Counted from the stretch's first letter, positions 27,231 through 36,591 are shown. The stretch is DNA of 64,000 bases from an uncultured Bacteroidia bacterium (GCA_902796555.1 CADBPR010000019.1:27025-91024); one strand, 5' to 3'. The notes: generated by a model from the letters alone, not told the origin. A program made the numbers and translations.

Positions 27231-28272
27231 GTTCCTGCGCCATATCTTCCTGCCCGTGTTGATGCTGCTTGCCGCCGCCTCCTGCCACCGCCGTCCGTTG
27301 TACGACGCGGAGGAACTGGTGAAGATTCAGGTGAAGGTGAACATTGAAGCCATCGCCAATGTGACGTCGGATATTTACAACGACCGGATACCGGTCCCGG
27401 ACCTGTCGACCGATATGATGCGCGTCATGGTCTACGAGCCCGGCACGAAACGGCTTCTGTCCCAGAGTTTTATCTCCAACAAGACCTATTCGCCCGAAGG
27501 CAACCAGATTTTGAGCGGCAACCTCAATATCTCCTTCGGCAACTACGATTTTGTGGTGTACAATTTTGATACGCCGACCACCCAGGTAAAGGAAGAAACC
27601 AGCGAAAACACCATCATCGCCTATACGGACGAGATTTCGCAGAGCCTTCGCACCAAGTATTTGGGGACCAAGGCGGACGAATACGACGACATCAGCATCA
27701 ATTATGAACCGGACCACCTGACGGTCGCCCGGGAAAAAGATGTCTACGTCGCTCCGCATGACACGGTTGTGGTCATCAATACGACCGCCCGCACGATTGT
27801 GGACACGTATTATATCCAGATTCACGTGGAAGGCATGCAGCACGCCTCCAGCGCCACTGCTGTGATTTCCGGTCTGTCCCCGTCCAACCGTTTCGGCCTG
27901 AATGAACGGACGGTCGACCCTTCAGCAGCCGTCTGCTTTGACCTGCACAAGAGCACCGACCCGAACCTTCCCGGCGCGAACAAGGATGTGCTGTGCGCCG
28001 TGTTCAATACCTTCGGCAAGATTCAGGATATTTCCAGCAACCTGCATGTTACTTTCAATGTGGTGGACACCGCCGGCAACCTGCAGCAGAAAGATATCAA
28101 CCTGGATACCGTATTCAACAGCGAAGAAGCTATCGAGCGGCACTGGCTGCTCATCGACGAAACCTGGGTGATTGATGACCCGACCGGGCCTGTGACACCG
28201 CCTGCCTCCAACGGCGGTTTCCAGCCCAAGGTGGATGACTGGGTAGAAGAACAGGGAGAGATTTCCCTGTAA
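27223..28272 (+). CDS. DUF5119 domain-containing lipoprotein
   Basis: The 349-residue lipoprotein has lipobox LAAASC (Cys at about 21) followed by HRRPLYDAEEL. Diagnostic DUF5119 stretches are VTSDIYNDRIPVP, EPDHLTVAR, TYYIQIHVEG, VLCAVFNTFGKI and the C-terminal GGFQPKVDDW. Members occur with DUF3575 and fimbrillin genes in Bacteroides and relatives; they are thought to be fimbrial accessory or anchor proteins, without direct proof. It is coupled to the preceding gene by overlap, and the first shaft-like fimbrillin begins 19 bp later. Confidence 0.88.
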   Translation: MSKFLRHIFLPVLMLLAAASCHRRPLYDAEELVKIQVKVNIEAIANVTSDIYNDRIPVPDLSTDMMRVMVYEPGTKRLLSQSFISNKTYSPEGNQILSGNLNISFGNYDFVVYNFDTPTTQVKEETSENTIIAYTDEISQSLRTKYLGTKADEYDDISINYEPDHLTVAREKDVYVAPHDTVVVINTTARTIVDTYYIQIHVEGMQHASSATAVISGLSPSNRFGLNERTVDPSAAVCFDLHKSTDPNLPGANKDVLCAVFNTFGKIQDISSNLHVTFNVVDTAGNLQQKDINLDTVFNSEEAIERHWLLIDETWVIDDPTGPVTPPASNGGFQPKVDDWVEEQGEISL

Positions 28273-28291
28273 AAAAGAATAAAAAAAGACA

Positions 28292-29356
28292 ATGAAGAAT
28301 TGGTCCTACATACTGTTAGCAGCCGTCCTGGCATTCCTTAGCGGGTGTGCCAAGGTGGAGACTGCGCCTGCCCCGGCAGCGCAGGTCTCTTTCTCGGTCG
28401 GCAGCTACAGCGCCAGGACCAAAGTCTCTTCTCTGGGCGACGAAGGCATCGCTTCCTTCCGTTCCCGCGGCTTCCTGCACGCAACGGGCGTGGATGAAAC
28501 CCAGGATTTCTTCGGCGCCGAAGGCGAGACGATTACCTACCAGGCTCCGGAGTGGCTCCCCAGCCACCCGTACTACTGGCCGAAAGATGACGCCAGCTAT
28601 GTCAACTTCGTCAGCTGGTACGACCCCGCCGGGAATCCGACAAGCCTGAGCGAAACGTCCCTGAAATGGACGGAACGGGCCATCGCCCCTACCGACAATA
28701 TCATGTATGCCGACGAGGCCTGGCGTTTCAACGGCAACAAGCAGGTGTATACCGCTGTGAGCGGTGTTTCCGAGGGCGTCCCGACCCTCTTCCACCATGC
28801 GCTGGCCCGGCTGAACTTCACGGCCATCGCCAAGCAGCTGTCCGCAACGGACGGTACGACCTGGGAGGTCCAGGTGGACGCTATCACCGTGAACGGCGCC
28901 TTCGGCACCGGTACCCTCACCCTAACCAATTCCGATCCGGGTACCGCCGAGACGACAAAGGCCTGGACAACAACAGGTTGGACCGCTAAGGCCGGCAGTC
29001 AGGTGACCATCCAGGCAACCGGCGGTCCTTGGACGCTGACCAGTCGGGAAGCCGGTCAGGACCCGGTCGCTCTCATCAGCAATTACACCGTTCTGCCGCA
29101 GACGGTTACGGACAATATCGCGCTGACAATCGCGTATTCGGTCACCACCCGGTACTCGGCCAGCGAATACATCAAAGAGAGCACGTCAGCGACTGTGAAG
29201 CTGAACAGCTTTGTCAGCACGATTGATGCCTGGGAAATGAACAAAATTATTACGTATAACATTGTAATCGACCCGGCCACCGACACCATCAAGTTCGATC
29301 CCGAAATGCGGAATTGGGAAGATATTTCGAGTGTCCCTGACCTTGTGATTGAATAA
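28292..29356 (+). CDS. Fimbrillin-family lipoprotein 1
   Basis: The 354-residue lipoprotein has lipobox FLSGC (Cys19) and then CAKVETA. A TK pair lies at 43-44 (ARTKVSS), matching the T-K-A site of its neighbours but with Val in place of Ala. Body motifs shared along the locus are YYWPKDDASYVNFVSWY, IMYADEAWR and GVPTLFHHALARLNF. The C-terminus is WEMNKIITYNIVIDP then KFDPEMRNW. These are the features of Mfa/FimA-type two-domain fimbrillins, made as lipoproteins and assembled after proteolytic trimming. It is closest to fimbrillin 2. Confidence 0.88.
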   Translation: MKNWSYILLAAVLAFLSGCAKVETAPAPAAQVSFSVGSYSARTKVSSLGDEGIASFRSRGFLHATGVDETQDFFGAEGETITYQAPEWLPSHPYYWPKDDASYVNFVSWYDPAGNPTSLSETSLKWTERAIAPTDNIMYADEAWRFNGNKQVYTAVSGVSEGVPTLFHHALARLNFTAIAKQLSATDGTTWEVQVDAITVNGAFGTGTLTLTNSDPGTAETTKAWTTTGWTAKAGSQVTIQATGGPWTLTSREAGQDPVALISNYTVLPQTVTDNIALTIAYSVTTRYSASEYIKESTSATVKLNSFVSTIDAWEMNKIITYNIVIDPATDTIKFDPEMRNWEDISSVPDLVIE

Positions 29357-29382
29357 TAGAAACAATTAATTATAAACGCTTT

Positions 29383-30543
29383 ATGAAAAAATTTATTTAC
29401 ATCGCAGCCCTTGCACTGATTGCCGGTGCAGCCTGCACCAAAGTCGAGACCGAAACCCAGCAGGTGAAGGTCACCTTCCAGGCCGCGAACTATGTTCCGC
29501 AGACCAAGGCCGGGGAAGTGTCGTTCCTTGATGAATTCGCAGACCCTGCTAATGCGCATTTCTTCAGCCGCGCCTTCCTGCACGCAGAGGGTGTGGACCT
29601 GGACGCCAGCGGTAATGTTACAAGCAGTTTCCAGCAGTTCTTCCCGACAACGGGTGAGCAGATTAATTGGGATGCCGCCCATACAATTTGGGCTCCTGCT
29701 TCTCATGATTACTATTGGCCGAAAGGCGAAAAGAGCTTCGTCAATTTCATCAGCTGGTATGGCACCGTCAACGGGACCGAAAGCAACCCGACCATTACGT
29801 ATGCATATACTGCAGACAAATGGACGGCTAAGTTGGAGTGGGAATATACCGCAACCCTTGGACAGGCTACTTCCAATCTGCTCTATGCCGATATGGCTTG
29901 GAGATACAAAAACAACGACGGCGCCATCTACAAGAAAGACGGTGTAACGGAAGGCGTTCCTACCCTTTTCCACCATGCGCTGTCCCAGATTAACATCAAA
30001 GTCTATGCTGACGATGAGGCGGCAAACGAAAACCTGACCCTCAGCGGTGACAAACCCAGCGACGGAACAGCAACCTGGACCATCGTGCTGAAGAATGCAA
30101 AGATTACTCCTATCAACTCCACCGGCAAACTGTCATTGACCAATGTCGACCCCGGGACGAACAAGACCCAGGAATGGACAGGCAGTTGGGCAGGAACCGG
30201 CGCAGCTGCTGCTGTTGACATCACGGGCACTAAAACCGTAGACGCCGTCAAAAAGGCCAACGCAACGGACTTTGTTGCACCAAGTTGTGTCCTTCCTCAG
30301 ACATTGAGCTCCTCGGTTGTACTGAGCTTCGATTTGGATTTGACGACGACCTATAGCAATGCTTCCCATCAGGAGATTATCCCGGTTTCCATCAAACTGA
30401 ACGATATGGGAACGAGCGAATGGGCGCAGAACACGAAGTATACTTATTACCTGCGTGTCGTCCCGTCCCAAAAGAAAGTACTCTTCGATCCGGCTGTTGA
30501 ATCTGCATGGATCACGGGTACCACCACCGAGAAGACCATCTAA
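29383..30543 (+). CDS. Fimbrillin-family lipoprotein 2
   Basis: The 386-residue lipoprotein starts MKKFIYIAALALIAGAACTK (lipid Cys18). The T-K-A site is at K42 (VPQTKAGEV). Like fimbrillin 1 it contains FFSRAFLHAEGVD and YYWPKGEKSFVNFISWY, then GVPTLFHHALSQINI. The C-terminal strand region reads KKVLFDPAVESAW. Fimbrillins 1 and 2 share an N-terminal block (RxFLHAxGVD) not seen in the later copies, so they form a subgroup. The gap after it carries hairpin element 1. Confidence 0.88.
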   Translation: MKKFIYIAALALIAGAACTKVETETQQVKVTFQAANYVPQTKAGEVSFLDEFADPANAHFFSRAFLHAEGVDLDASGNVTSSFQQFFPTTGEQINWDAAHTIWAPASHDYYWPKGEKSFVNFISWYGTVNGTESNPTITYAYTADKWTAKLEWEYTATLGQATSNLLYADMAWRYKNNDGAIYKKDGVTEGVPTLFHHALSQINIKVYADDEAANENLTLSGDKPSDGTATWTIVLKNAKITPINSTGKLSLTNVDPGTNKTQEWTGSWAGTGAAAAVDITGTKTVDAVKKANATDFVAPSCVLPQTLSSSVVLSFDLDLTTTYSNASHQEIIPVSIKLNDMGTSEWAQNTKYTYYLRVVPSQKKVLFDPAVESAWITGTTTEKTI

Positions 30544-30553
30544 AGAACCTTCA

Positions 30554-30583
30554 GGCTCGGGGCGGCTGACCCTGCCCCGGGTC
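30554..30583 (+). repeat. Intergenic hairpin element 1 (loop GGCTGACCCT)
   Basis: A 10-bp stem (GGCTCGGGGC / GCCCCGGGTC with two G-U pairs) closes the 10-nt loop GGCTGACCCT at 30564-30573. It ends 27 nt before ATG 30610 and is followed by an A-rich stretch. The same loop recurs at 31903-31912 and 34193-34202. Confidence 0.75.
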
Positions 30584-30609
30584 ACCAAACAAAGACAAAA
30601 AATAATAAA

Positions 30610-31881
30610 ATGAACAACAAAGTAAACACAATGCGCATTATGAAAAAGTATTTCATCCTCGCAGTCGCTGCGCTGGCAGCCAGCGCCGCCTGCACCAAGG
30701 TCGAGACGGAATTCAACGTCTCTGACCCTGGCAACAAAATCGCCTTTGAGGTAGCCAATTACGCTGCCCAGACCAAGGCGCCGACGAATGTCGCCCTTAC
30801 CAACGCTGAGGACGGCATCTTCCAGTTCCACACCGTGGCCAACCAGTTCCCTGCCATCGGCAATCCGGTTCAGTTCATGGATGTGGATATCCTCCCTTGG
30901 AACGGTACCACCCAGGTAACGTCTGCGAACATCAGTTCCAACAACATCACCGCCTGGGCTCCGGCCGAAGACTATTTCTGGCCCAAGACCGGTTACATCA
31001 ACTTCTACTCCTACGCCGGTACCGCTGCCCCGACCGTGGACAATAGCGCCAGCGACAAGAAGACCGTGAAGTTTGCGTACAACGATGTCACGATTGACGC
31101 TAACTCCAACATTCTCGTAGCCGACCCCGCCCTGCACTATGCCCGCACCAATTCCGCTACGGAGACCTATCAGGTCGACAACAGCGAGACCTCCGGTCAC
31201 ATCACCAAGGGTGTCCCCACCCTCTTCCACCACCAGCTGGCGAAGATTATCGTCGATGTAGAGGCCCGCACCACGGATGCCAAGAAGAGTGCCAACACCA
31301 TCTGGAAAGTCCAGGTCCTCAAAGATTATGACGCGACCCACGTGTCCACCATCTCCCCTATCAACAAAGGCTCCCTGGCCTTGACCAGCGCCGACGCCTC
31401 CACATCTGCGGAGACCGTAGCCTGGACGAAGGACAACGCGAACGCGACCAACATCAGCGGTTGGGTCCCGGGCACGGACAAAGAAGTCATCAAGCTGGAA
31501 CAGTCCGAGGTCCTGACCATTGATGTCAACCAGACCAGCAGCGGCACCCCGGATGAAATCCTTGCGGCCCGTTCGGTCATGCCTCAGCTGACAAACGGCG
31601 TGGACTTCAAGCTCACCTATAGGGTACAGGCCCTGCATGGCTCGACCGTGTTCATGGAGGAAATCCGTACTGTGGGTATCGACGCCGCAGCAGTCATCGG
31701 AAGTCTCGCCAACACCGTTCCTTCTTGGGAGGCCAACAAGAAGATTACCTACCACATCATCATCGACCCGGTCTCCGAGAAGGTTACCTTCGACCCGGCC
31801 GTCGAGGAGTATGATGCCCTTGACGCTGACGGAACCGTCGATGAAATCAACATCAACGAAAACGGTCTCGTGACCCCTTAA
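30610..31881 (+). CDS. Fimbrillin-family lipoprotein 3
   Basis: The 423-residue protein begins at ATG 30610; ATGs at 30631 and 30640 are alternatives, the last giving MKKYFILAVAALAASAAC like its paralogues. From that last Met, the lipid Cys is 18 and the T-K-A site K46 (AAQTKAPTN). Body motifs are AEDYFWPKTGYINFYSYAG and GVPTLFHHQLAKI, with ITYHIIIDPVSEKVTFDPAVEEY near the end. It has about 35 residues after the FDPAV motif, longer than the other copies. Hairpin elements lie on both sides of the gene. Confidence 0.87.
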   Translation: MNNKVNTMRIMKKYFILAVAALAASAACTKVETEFNVSDPGNKIAFEVANYAAQTKAPTNVALTNAEDGIFQFHTVANQFPAIGNPVQFMDVDILPWNGTTQVTSANISSNNITAWAPAEDYFWPKTGYINFYSYAGTAAPTVDNSASDKKTVKFAYNDVTIDANSNILVADPALHYARTNSATETYQVDNSETSGHITKGVPTLFHHQLAKIIVDVEARTTDAKKSANTIWKVQVLKDYDATHVSTISPINKGSLALTSADASTSAETVAWTKDNANATNISGWVPGTDKEVIKLEQSEVLTIDVNQTSSGTPDEILAARSVMPQLTNGVDFKLTYRVQALHGSTVFMEEIRTVGIDAAAVIGSLANTVPSWEANKKITYHIIIDPVSEKVTFDPAVEEYDALDADGTVDEININENGLVTP

Positions 31882-31893
31882 TCTCTTTTACCA

Positions 31894-31921
31894 CCCGCGG
31901 GCGGCTGACCCTGCCCGTGGG
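31894..31921 (+). repeat. Intergenic hairpin element 2 (loop GGCTGACCCT)
   Basis: A 9-bp stem (CCCGCGGGC / GCCCGTGGG, one G-U pair) closes the loop GGCTGACCCT at 31903-31912. The stem sequence differs from elements 1 and 3 yet stays paired. It ends 26 nt before ATG 31947. Confidence 0.75.
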
Positions 31922-31946
31922 CGCCAATACAAACAACTAAAAAACA

Positions 31947-33047
31947 ATGCGATTTATGAAAAAGTATTTGATTCTTGCAGCCGCCGCGCTCGTAGCCAGC
32001 GCCGCCTGCGCCAAAATCGAGCGGACCGACGACCAGACCGCCATCACCTTCAACGTAGCCAACTACGTCCAACTGACCAAGGCCAACACCGAGTTCTCCA
32101 AGACGGCCACCTTCGGCACCTTCGCCTGGTGGACGCCGACCGACTGGGCCACCAACGGCCAGACCAACATCTTCATGGACAACCAGGAGGTTGCCTACAA
32201 CAGCACCGACAATGTCTGGGCTCCGACCATCCCCTATTTCTGGACCAAGACCGGTAAAATTACCTTCGCCTCCTACGCACCCTACACCGCCGCTGCCGGT
32301 AACAACGGCTTCGTCAACCTGCCGGTTCACTCCGTAGCCGACGGCTTCACGTTCACCGACTACACCATCGTCAACAGCACCGACGTTGACCTGATGTACG
32401 CCGACCTGATTGCCGACCAGACCAAAAACACCAACCCTGCCACCTACAGCGCCGTGAGCGGTGTTGCAGAAGGTGTCCCCACCCTCTTCCACCACGCCCT
32501 CACCAAAGTGGCTTTCGTCTTCAAAGCCGGCAAGAACACCAACCCGAACGTGATTGACCAGGCCATTGCCCTGGACGAGGTCAAAATCATCAATATCAAC
32601 AACAAGGGTACCTTCACCCAGAACAACGCCAGCCAGTGGGCCTCCCAGAGCGGGGCAGCGGAATATGAACTGAATGCCGCCACCAACATCATCAACATGA
32701 AATGGGATGATACCGACGCCCACGTGCCCAGCGTTGCAAGCCGCATTCTGCTCCCGCAGGAACTCGCCGCCACCGGTACCCAGCAGGCCATCTACCTCTC
32801 CTACACCATCAAGACCAAATACAAAGGAACCACCGACTTCGCTGACGAAGTGGTCACCTCGACGGTTCCGCTGTACTACGACAACTCCGCCCTCGGCGGC
32901 AGCAAACTGGTCAAATGGGGCATCAACGAGAGCATCCTCTACACCATCACCATCAACCCCTACTCCGACGATCCGATTTACTTCGATCCTGCCGTGGTTG
33001 ACTGGACGCCTGTCACCGGTGAATTTGAAGTCAACGACGTTAACTAA
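31947..33047 (+). CDS. Fimbrillin-family lipoprotein 4
   Basis: The 366-residue lipoprotein starts MRFMKKYLILAAAALVASAAC (Cys21) with K45 of the T-K-A site (VQLTKANTE). Then follow FGTFAWWTPTDW, IPYFWTKTGKITFASYAPY, LMYADLIAD and GVPTLFHHALTKVAFVFK. The end is ESILYTITINPYSDDPIYFDPAVVDW. It starts the second subgroup (fimbrillins 4-7), which shares the F(G)xxAW-x(n)-FM block in place of the RxFLHA block. Codon use is strongly biased to C-ending codons, which would fit high expression. Confidence 0.88.
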   Translation: MRFMKKYLILAAAALVASAACAKIERTDDQTAITFNVANYVQLTKANTEFSKTATFGTFAWWTPTDWATNGQTNIFMDNQEVAYNSTDNVWAPTIPYFWTKTGKITFASYAPYTAAAGNNGFVNLPVHSVADGFTFTDYTIVNSTDVDLMYADLIADQTKNTNPATYSAVSGVAEGVPTLFHHALTKVAFVFKAGKNTNPNVIDQAIALDEVKIININNKGTFTQNNASQWASQSGAAEYELNAATNIINMKWDDTDAHVPSVASRILLPQELAATGTQQAIYLSYTIKTKYKGTTDFADEVVTSTVPLYYDNSALGGSKLVKWGINESILYTITINPYSDDPIYFDPAVVDWTPVTGEFEVNDVN

Positions 33048-33074
33048 GGTATAAAACGAATAAAAACACGCAAC

Positions 33075-34145
33075 ATGAAAAAGTATATCCTTTTGACAGC
33101 CCTCGTGCTGACAGCGGGCGCGGCCTGCACCAAAATTGAGACGGAGAGCAAGAAAGAAATCACCTTCGAAGTAGCCAATCGTCTGCAGACCAAGGCCGAC
33201 GGTGTCAAATATAATAATGGTGCCTTCGGTACGTACGCATGGTTCAACGGCAGCGACGAATTCATGGTCAACGAAAAAGTCGACCTCGCCGCCGGCGTAT
33301 GGAAAACCATTGACCACACTTTCTACTGGCCCAAGACCGGCAGCATCGATTTCATCTCCTACTCCCCCTTCGACGGTACCAGCAACACCGCCGGGAGCGT
33401 TCCGAGCGTGACAGCCAGCAGCATCACCTACACCAATTACACCGTCGGCACGACCGATTTGCTCTATGCCGACAAGGCCAAGTGTGCCGCCAACGTGAAT
33501 GAAATCACCGATGACGCCAGCCCCGAATCCGGCTACGCAGGTGTCCCGACCCTGTTCCGTCACGCCCTTGCGAAACTGAGTTTCAAGGTCAAAGCCAACT
33601 TCACCGAGTGGACCGACGCATCCAACAGCACCGTCACCAAGTGGGAAGTGACCGTCAACAGCGCCAAAATCAGCGGTTTCTATACCACAGGTTCCTGCAA
33701 CCTCACCCTGAACACGGACGGCAAGACCTGGGATAAGCCCGCCGGCAACGTATGGACCTCTCCTTCCGGCGCCACCCCGGCCCAGGAGCTGATTTCCACC
33801 CCGGTCGTCCTCACCACGACCCCTCAGGACATTGCCCCGGCGGCCGGATACGTCCTGCCGCAGACCCTGACGGCCGGCGTCCAGAAGCTCGACCTGCAGG
33901 TGCACATCAAGACCACCCTGTCCAACGGCAAGGTGATTGAAGAAGACTTCCCCAGCACCCTTGACCTCAAGGATATTTCCTCGCTCAGTGCCTGGGAAAT
34001 GAACCAGAACATCGTCTATACGATTAACTTCAAGCCTACGGCTACCGAAAGCGACTTCGACAGCCCGGAAGACGTTACGATTACCTTCGACCCGGCCGTC
34101 GCCGACTGGGAGAATGTAGCCGCTTCCGCCACCATCCAGATTTAA
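33075..34145 (+). CDS. Fimbrillin-family lipoprotein 5
   Basis: The 356-residue lipoprotein starts MKKYILLTALVLTAGAACTK (Cys18); the T-K-A site is K40 (LQTKADGV). It contains FGTYAWFNGSDEFMVNEKV, FYWPKTGSIDFISYSPF, LLYADKAK and GVPTLFRHALAKLSFKVK, and ends VTITFDPAVADWENV. The compact body with all family blocks makes it the most canonical copy and a good candidate for the major shaft subunit, though that is inference. No hairpin precedes it. Confidence 0.88.
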   Translation: MKKYILLTALVLTAGAACTKIETESKKEITFEVANRLQTKADGVKYNNGAFGTYAWFNGSDEFMVNEKVDLAAGVWKTIDHTFYWPKTGSIDFISYSPFDGTSNTAGSVPSVTASSITYTNYTVGTTDLLYADKAKCAANVNEITDDASPESGYAGVPTLFRHALAKLSFKVKANFTEWTDASNSTVTKWEVTVNSAKISGFYTTGSCNLTLNTDGKTWDKPAGNVWTSPSGATPAQELISTPVVLTTTPQDIAPAAGYVLPQTLTAGVQKLDLQVHIKTTLSNGKVIEEDFPSTLDLKDISSLSAWEMNQNIVYTINFKPTATESDFDSPEDVTITFDPAVADWENVAASATIQI

Positions 34146-34182
34146 TTGACGGTTATTCAAATATTATTTCATAAAGCGCACA

Positions 34183-34212
34183 GGCTCGGGGTGGCTGACC
34201 CTGCCCCGGGCC
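34183..34212 (+). repeat. Intergenic hairpin element 3 (loop GGCTGACCCT)
   Basis: A 10-bp stem (GGCTCGGGGT / GCCCCGGGCC with two G-U pairs) closes the loop GGCTGACCCT at 34193-34202. It ends 20 nt before ATG 34233 and is followed by AAGAAACAAAAAAAC. Confidence 0.75.
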
Positions 34213-34232
34213 ACCAAGAAACAAAAAAACAA

Positions 34233-35366
34233 ATGAAAATGAAAAAGTACATCTTTTATGCGGCAGCGGCACTGGCAGTGCTGGCGTCATGCAACAAAAC
34301 GATTGAAGACCAGAAGGCGGAAGTTGTATTCCAGGTGGCCCGTTACCAGAACGTGACCAAGGCCGACCCGGCCGACTACAAGGATGAATACGCAGCCGTT
34401 CCCTTCGGTGCTTTTTCCTGGTTCAAAGGCCAGAATCCCGCCGACAACACGACGTTCATGACCAACCAGAAAGTGTCCTACAACAGTGCCAAGAACCTTT
34501 GGGCGCCGGAAGGTACCACCTATTATTGGCCCAAGACCGGTTCCCTGGATTTCATCTGCTACTCCCCGTATACGGCAGACGGAACCAACGCGCCGCTTCC
34601 CACCGTTACCGAGACCGGCATTTCCTACCCGGCCTGGGACGTGCGGAACCATCCCGTCGACCTGATGTATGCCGACAAAGTGACCGGCCTGACGAACAAC
34701 AAGAATACTTATTATTATAATGGTGTCCCGACGCTGTTCCGCCACGCCTTCGCCAAGGTGACTTTCGCGATTACGACGCCCTACCTGGAGGCAACCGGTG
34801 AAAACGGAGACAAGACCCGCTGGGAAATCATCATCAACGACATCACCCTCAACAACATTCTCACCACCGGCGGACTGGACCTGACGCTGAACAGCGACGG
34901 CACCTGGAAGAAGCCCGCTGACAATGTGTGGAATGCCGATGATACGATTAAGGAGAATATCACACTGGACCTGAGCGGCCTGGGTACCGAGCACAAGCTG
35001 GACGGCAGCGACCAGCCGCTGGATGCCGATATGTTCGTGCTTCCGCAGTGGCTGACCGGCGGTCAGGAAGTGGTCATCAACGTCACCATCAACACCTACC
35101 GTGACAACAACGACGGTACGGGCGAACATCTGGTGCTCACCGAGACCGGCGTAGAAATCAAGGCCGACCTTTCCGCCGGCTCCATGGACCGCTGGGGCAT
35201 CAACCAGAACGTCACCTATACCTTCAACGTGACCCCGAGCCTGGGCACACCTGTGGACACGGACGGCGACGGCGTTCCGGACGACCAGGCCCCGACCACG
35301 GTCTATTTCGACCCGGCCGTCACCGACTGGGAGAACATCACGGTAAATGCCGGTATCAATATTTAA
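34233..35366 (+). CDS. Fimbrillin-family lipoprotein 6
   Basis: The start is taken at ATG 34233 (MKMKKYIFY; ATG 34239 also possible); a TTG frame open from 34146 spans hairpin element 3 and is rejected. The roughly 377-residue lipoprotein has lipobox AVLASC (Cys18 counted from the second Met), T-K-A at K41 (NVTKADPAD), FGAFSWFKGQ, YYWPKTGSLDFICYSPY, LMYADKV and GVPTLFRHAFAKVTF. It ends with an Asp/Pro segment (DTDGDGVPDDQ) before TTVYFDPAVTDWENI. Confidence 0.88.
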   Translation: MKMKKYIFYAAAALAVLASCNKTIEDQKAEVVFQVARYQNVTKADPADYKDEYAAVPFGAFSWFKGQNPADNTTFMTNQKVSYNSAKNLWAPEGTTYYWPKTGSLDFICYSPYTADGTNAPLPTVTETGISYPAWDVRNHPVDLMYADKVTGLTNNKNTYYYNGVPTLFRHAFAKVTFAITTPYLEATGENGDKTRWEIIINDITLNNILTTGGLDLTLNSDGTWKKPADNVWNADDTIKENITLDLSGLGTEHKLDGSDQPLDADMFVLPQWLTGGQEVVINVTINTYRDNNDGTGEHLVLTETGVEIKADLSAGSMDRWGINQNVTYTFNVTPSLGTPVDTDGDGVPDDQAPTTVYFDPAVTDWENITVNAGINI

Positions 35367-35388
35367 CAACCTGACGGACTGACATACA

Positions 35389-36534
35389 ATGAAAAGATTT
35401 CTCATTTTCCTCACGGTCGGCGCTGCCTTGCTGAGCGCTTGCGCCAAAAATGAAGTAAAAACGGCGGACACCCGCCACGAAATCACGTTCCTGACCGCCA
35501 ACCGGCTGACCAAGGCCGGTATCGAGGGAACGGTATTCCCCACGACGGAAACCTTCGGCGCCTATGCGTGGACGGCCGCATCGGAGAATCCCTACTTCAT
35601 GGACAACGAGGTGATTTCCTTCCAGGACCCGCTGTGGAAGGCTTCCACCACCTACTATTGGCCGAAGAACGCCACGATTGACTTCTTCTGCTTCTACCCG
35701 ACCGGCCTGAGCACAAACCTGACCCCTGGCGAAACGCAGGTGGTCATCAGCGGCTATGACGTGGCAGCCGGCCAGACCGATGTGATGTATGCCGACAAAG
35801 CTGTCGGATTCTCAGACAACGTTGACCTGGTAAGCGATGCCGTGAACGGCTACACCGGCGTACCCGTGATTTTCCGCCATGCCCTGGCCAAACTCAATTT
35901 CAACATCCTCTTCCCGTATAACGAGAAGACAGAGGCCGACGGTACCCACACCGAGTGGACCGCCACCGTCAAGAGCGTTGCCCTGGAAGGCTTGTACAAG
36001 AGCGGCGGCTGCACGCTGAACCTGTCCGACCTGACGGCCACCGGCGTCGTAGCCTGGAACAAACCCGCCGATGCCAACGGCTACTTCGTATGGACCAACG
36101 ACGGCACGACCACCCGCTATGACAACACCACCGCCACCGACCTCAGCACGGCCGCGGCATTCAACCCGCTGCCCGAGCTCTTCGTGCTGCCGCAGGCGCT
36201 CGCCGACGGTCAGCAGAAAGTGACCCTGGACCTTTGTATCAAAACCAAAAGGAACGGTGCGGATTTCCTGACGGAGAATTTCTCCAAGACCGTGAACCTG
36301 CTCATCCCCGGCTCGCTGGAAGCATGGCAGATGAACCAGATAATCACGTATAATATTATCGTGAACGCCACGGCCAGCAACGGCAACGGTGGCAATCCCT
36401 ACGACCCCAGCGACCCTTCGGACCCGAACCGGCCTGACCCGGACGACCCGAACCTGGACGATGCCGTCATCACCTTCGACCCGGCTGTCGACGGATGGGA
36501 CACGATTACGATTACAGGCAACATCATCCTGTAA
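35389..36534 (+). CDS. Fimbrillin-family lipoprotein 7
   Basis: The 381-residue lipoprotein starts MKRFLIFLTVGAALLSAC (Cys18); T-K-A at K42 (NRLTKAGIE). Blocks present are FGAYAWTAASENPYFMDNEV, YYWPKNATIDFFCFYP, VMYADKA and GVPVIFRHALAKLNFNIL. Before the terminal VITFDPAVDGW there is a spacer of repeated DPSDP/DPNRPDPDDP units. The three-residue DPS/DPN repeats may be a flexible or calcium-binding spacer; that is inference. Confidence 0.87.
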   Translation: MKRFLIFLTVGAALLSACAKNEVKTADTRHEITFLTANRLTKAGIEGTVFPTTETFGAYAWTAASENPYFMDNEVISFQDPLWKASTTYYWPKNATIDFFCFYPTGLSTNLTPGETQVVISGYDVAAGQTDVMYADKAVGFSDNVDLVSDAVNGYTGVPVIFRHALAKLNFNILFPYNEKTEADGTHTEWTATVKSVALEGLYKSGGCTLNLSDLTATGVVAWNKPADANGYFVWTNDGTTTRYDNTTATDLSTAAAFNPLPELFVLPQALADGQQKVTLDLCIKTKRNGADFLTENFSKTVNLLIPGSLEAWQMNQIITYNIIVNATASNGNGGNPYDPSDPSDPNRPDPDDPNLDDAVITFDPAVDGWDTITITGNIIL

Positions 36535-36541
36535 CCCCCTA

Positions 36542-36573
36542 CAGCCCGGCGGAGGTGAAACTCCGCCAGGTTG
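36542..36573 (+). repeat. Intergenic hairpin element 4 (related, different loop)
   Basis: A 7-bp perfect stem GGCGGAG/CTCCGCC (36548-36554 with 36561-36567) closes the 6-nt loop GTGAAA. With one C-A mismatch it extends five more pairs. It ends 19 nt before ATG 36592 and is followed by CCAAGAAAC, as in element 3, but the loop differs. Confidence 0.65.
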
Positions 36574-36591
36574 CCAAGAAACGGATTGAAT

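Noticed and set aside
31878-34160. A 760-codon minus-strand open frame opposite fimbrillins 4 and 5
   Set aside because: It is a shadow of fimbrillin genes with biased codon use; it has no signal peptide or family motif.
34146-34232. TTG-started extension of fimbrillin 6
   Set aside because: It spans hairpin element 3 and gives no signal peptide; ATG 34233 matches the paralogues.
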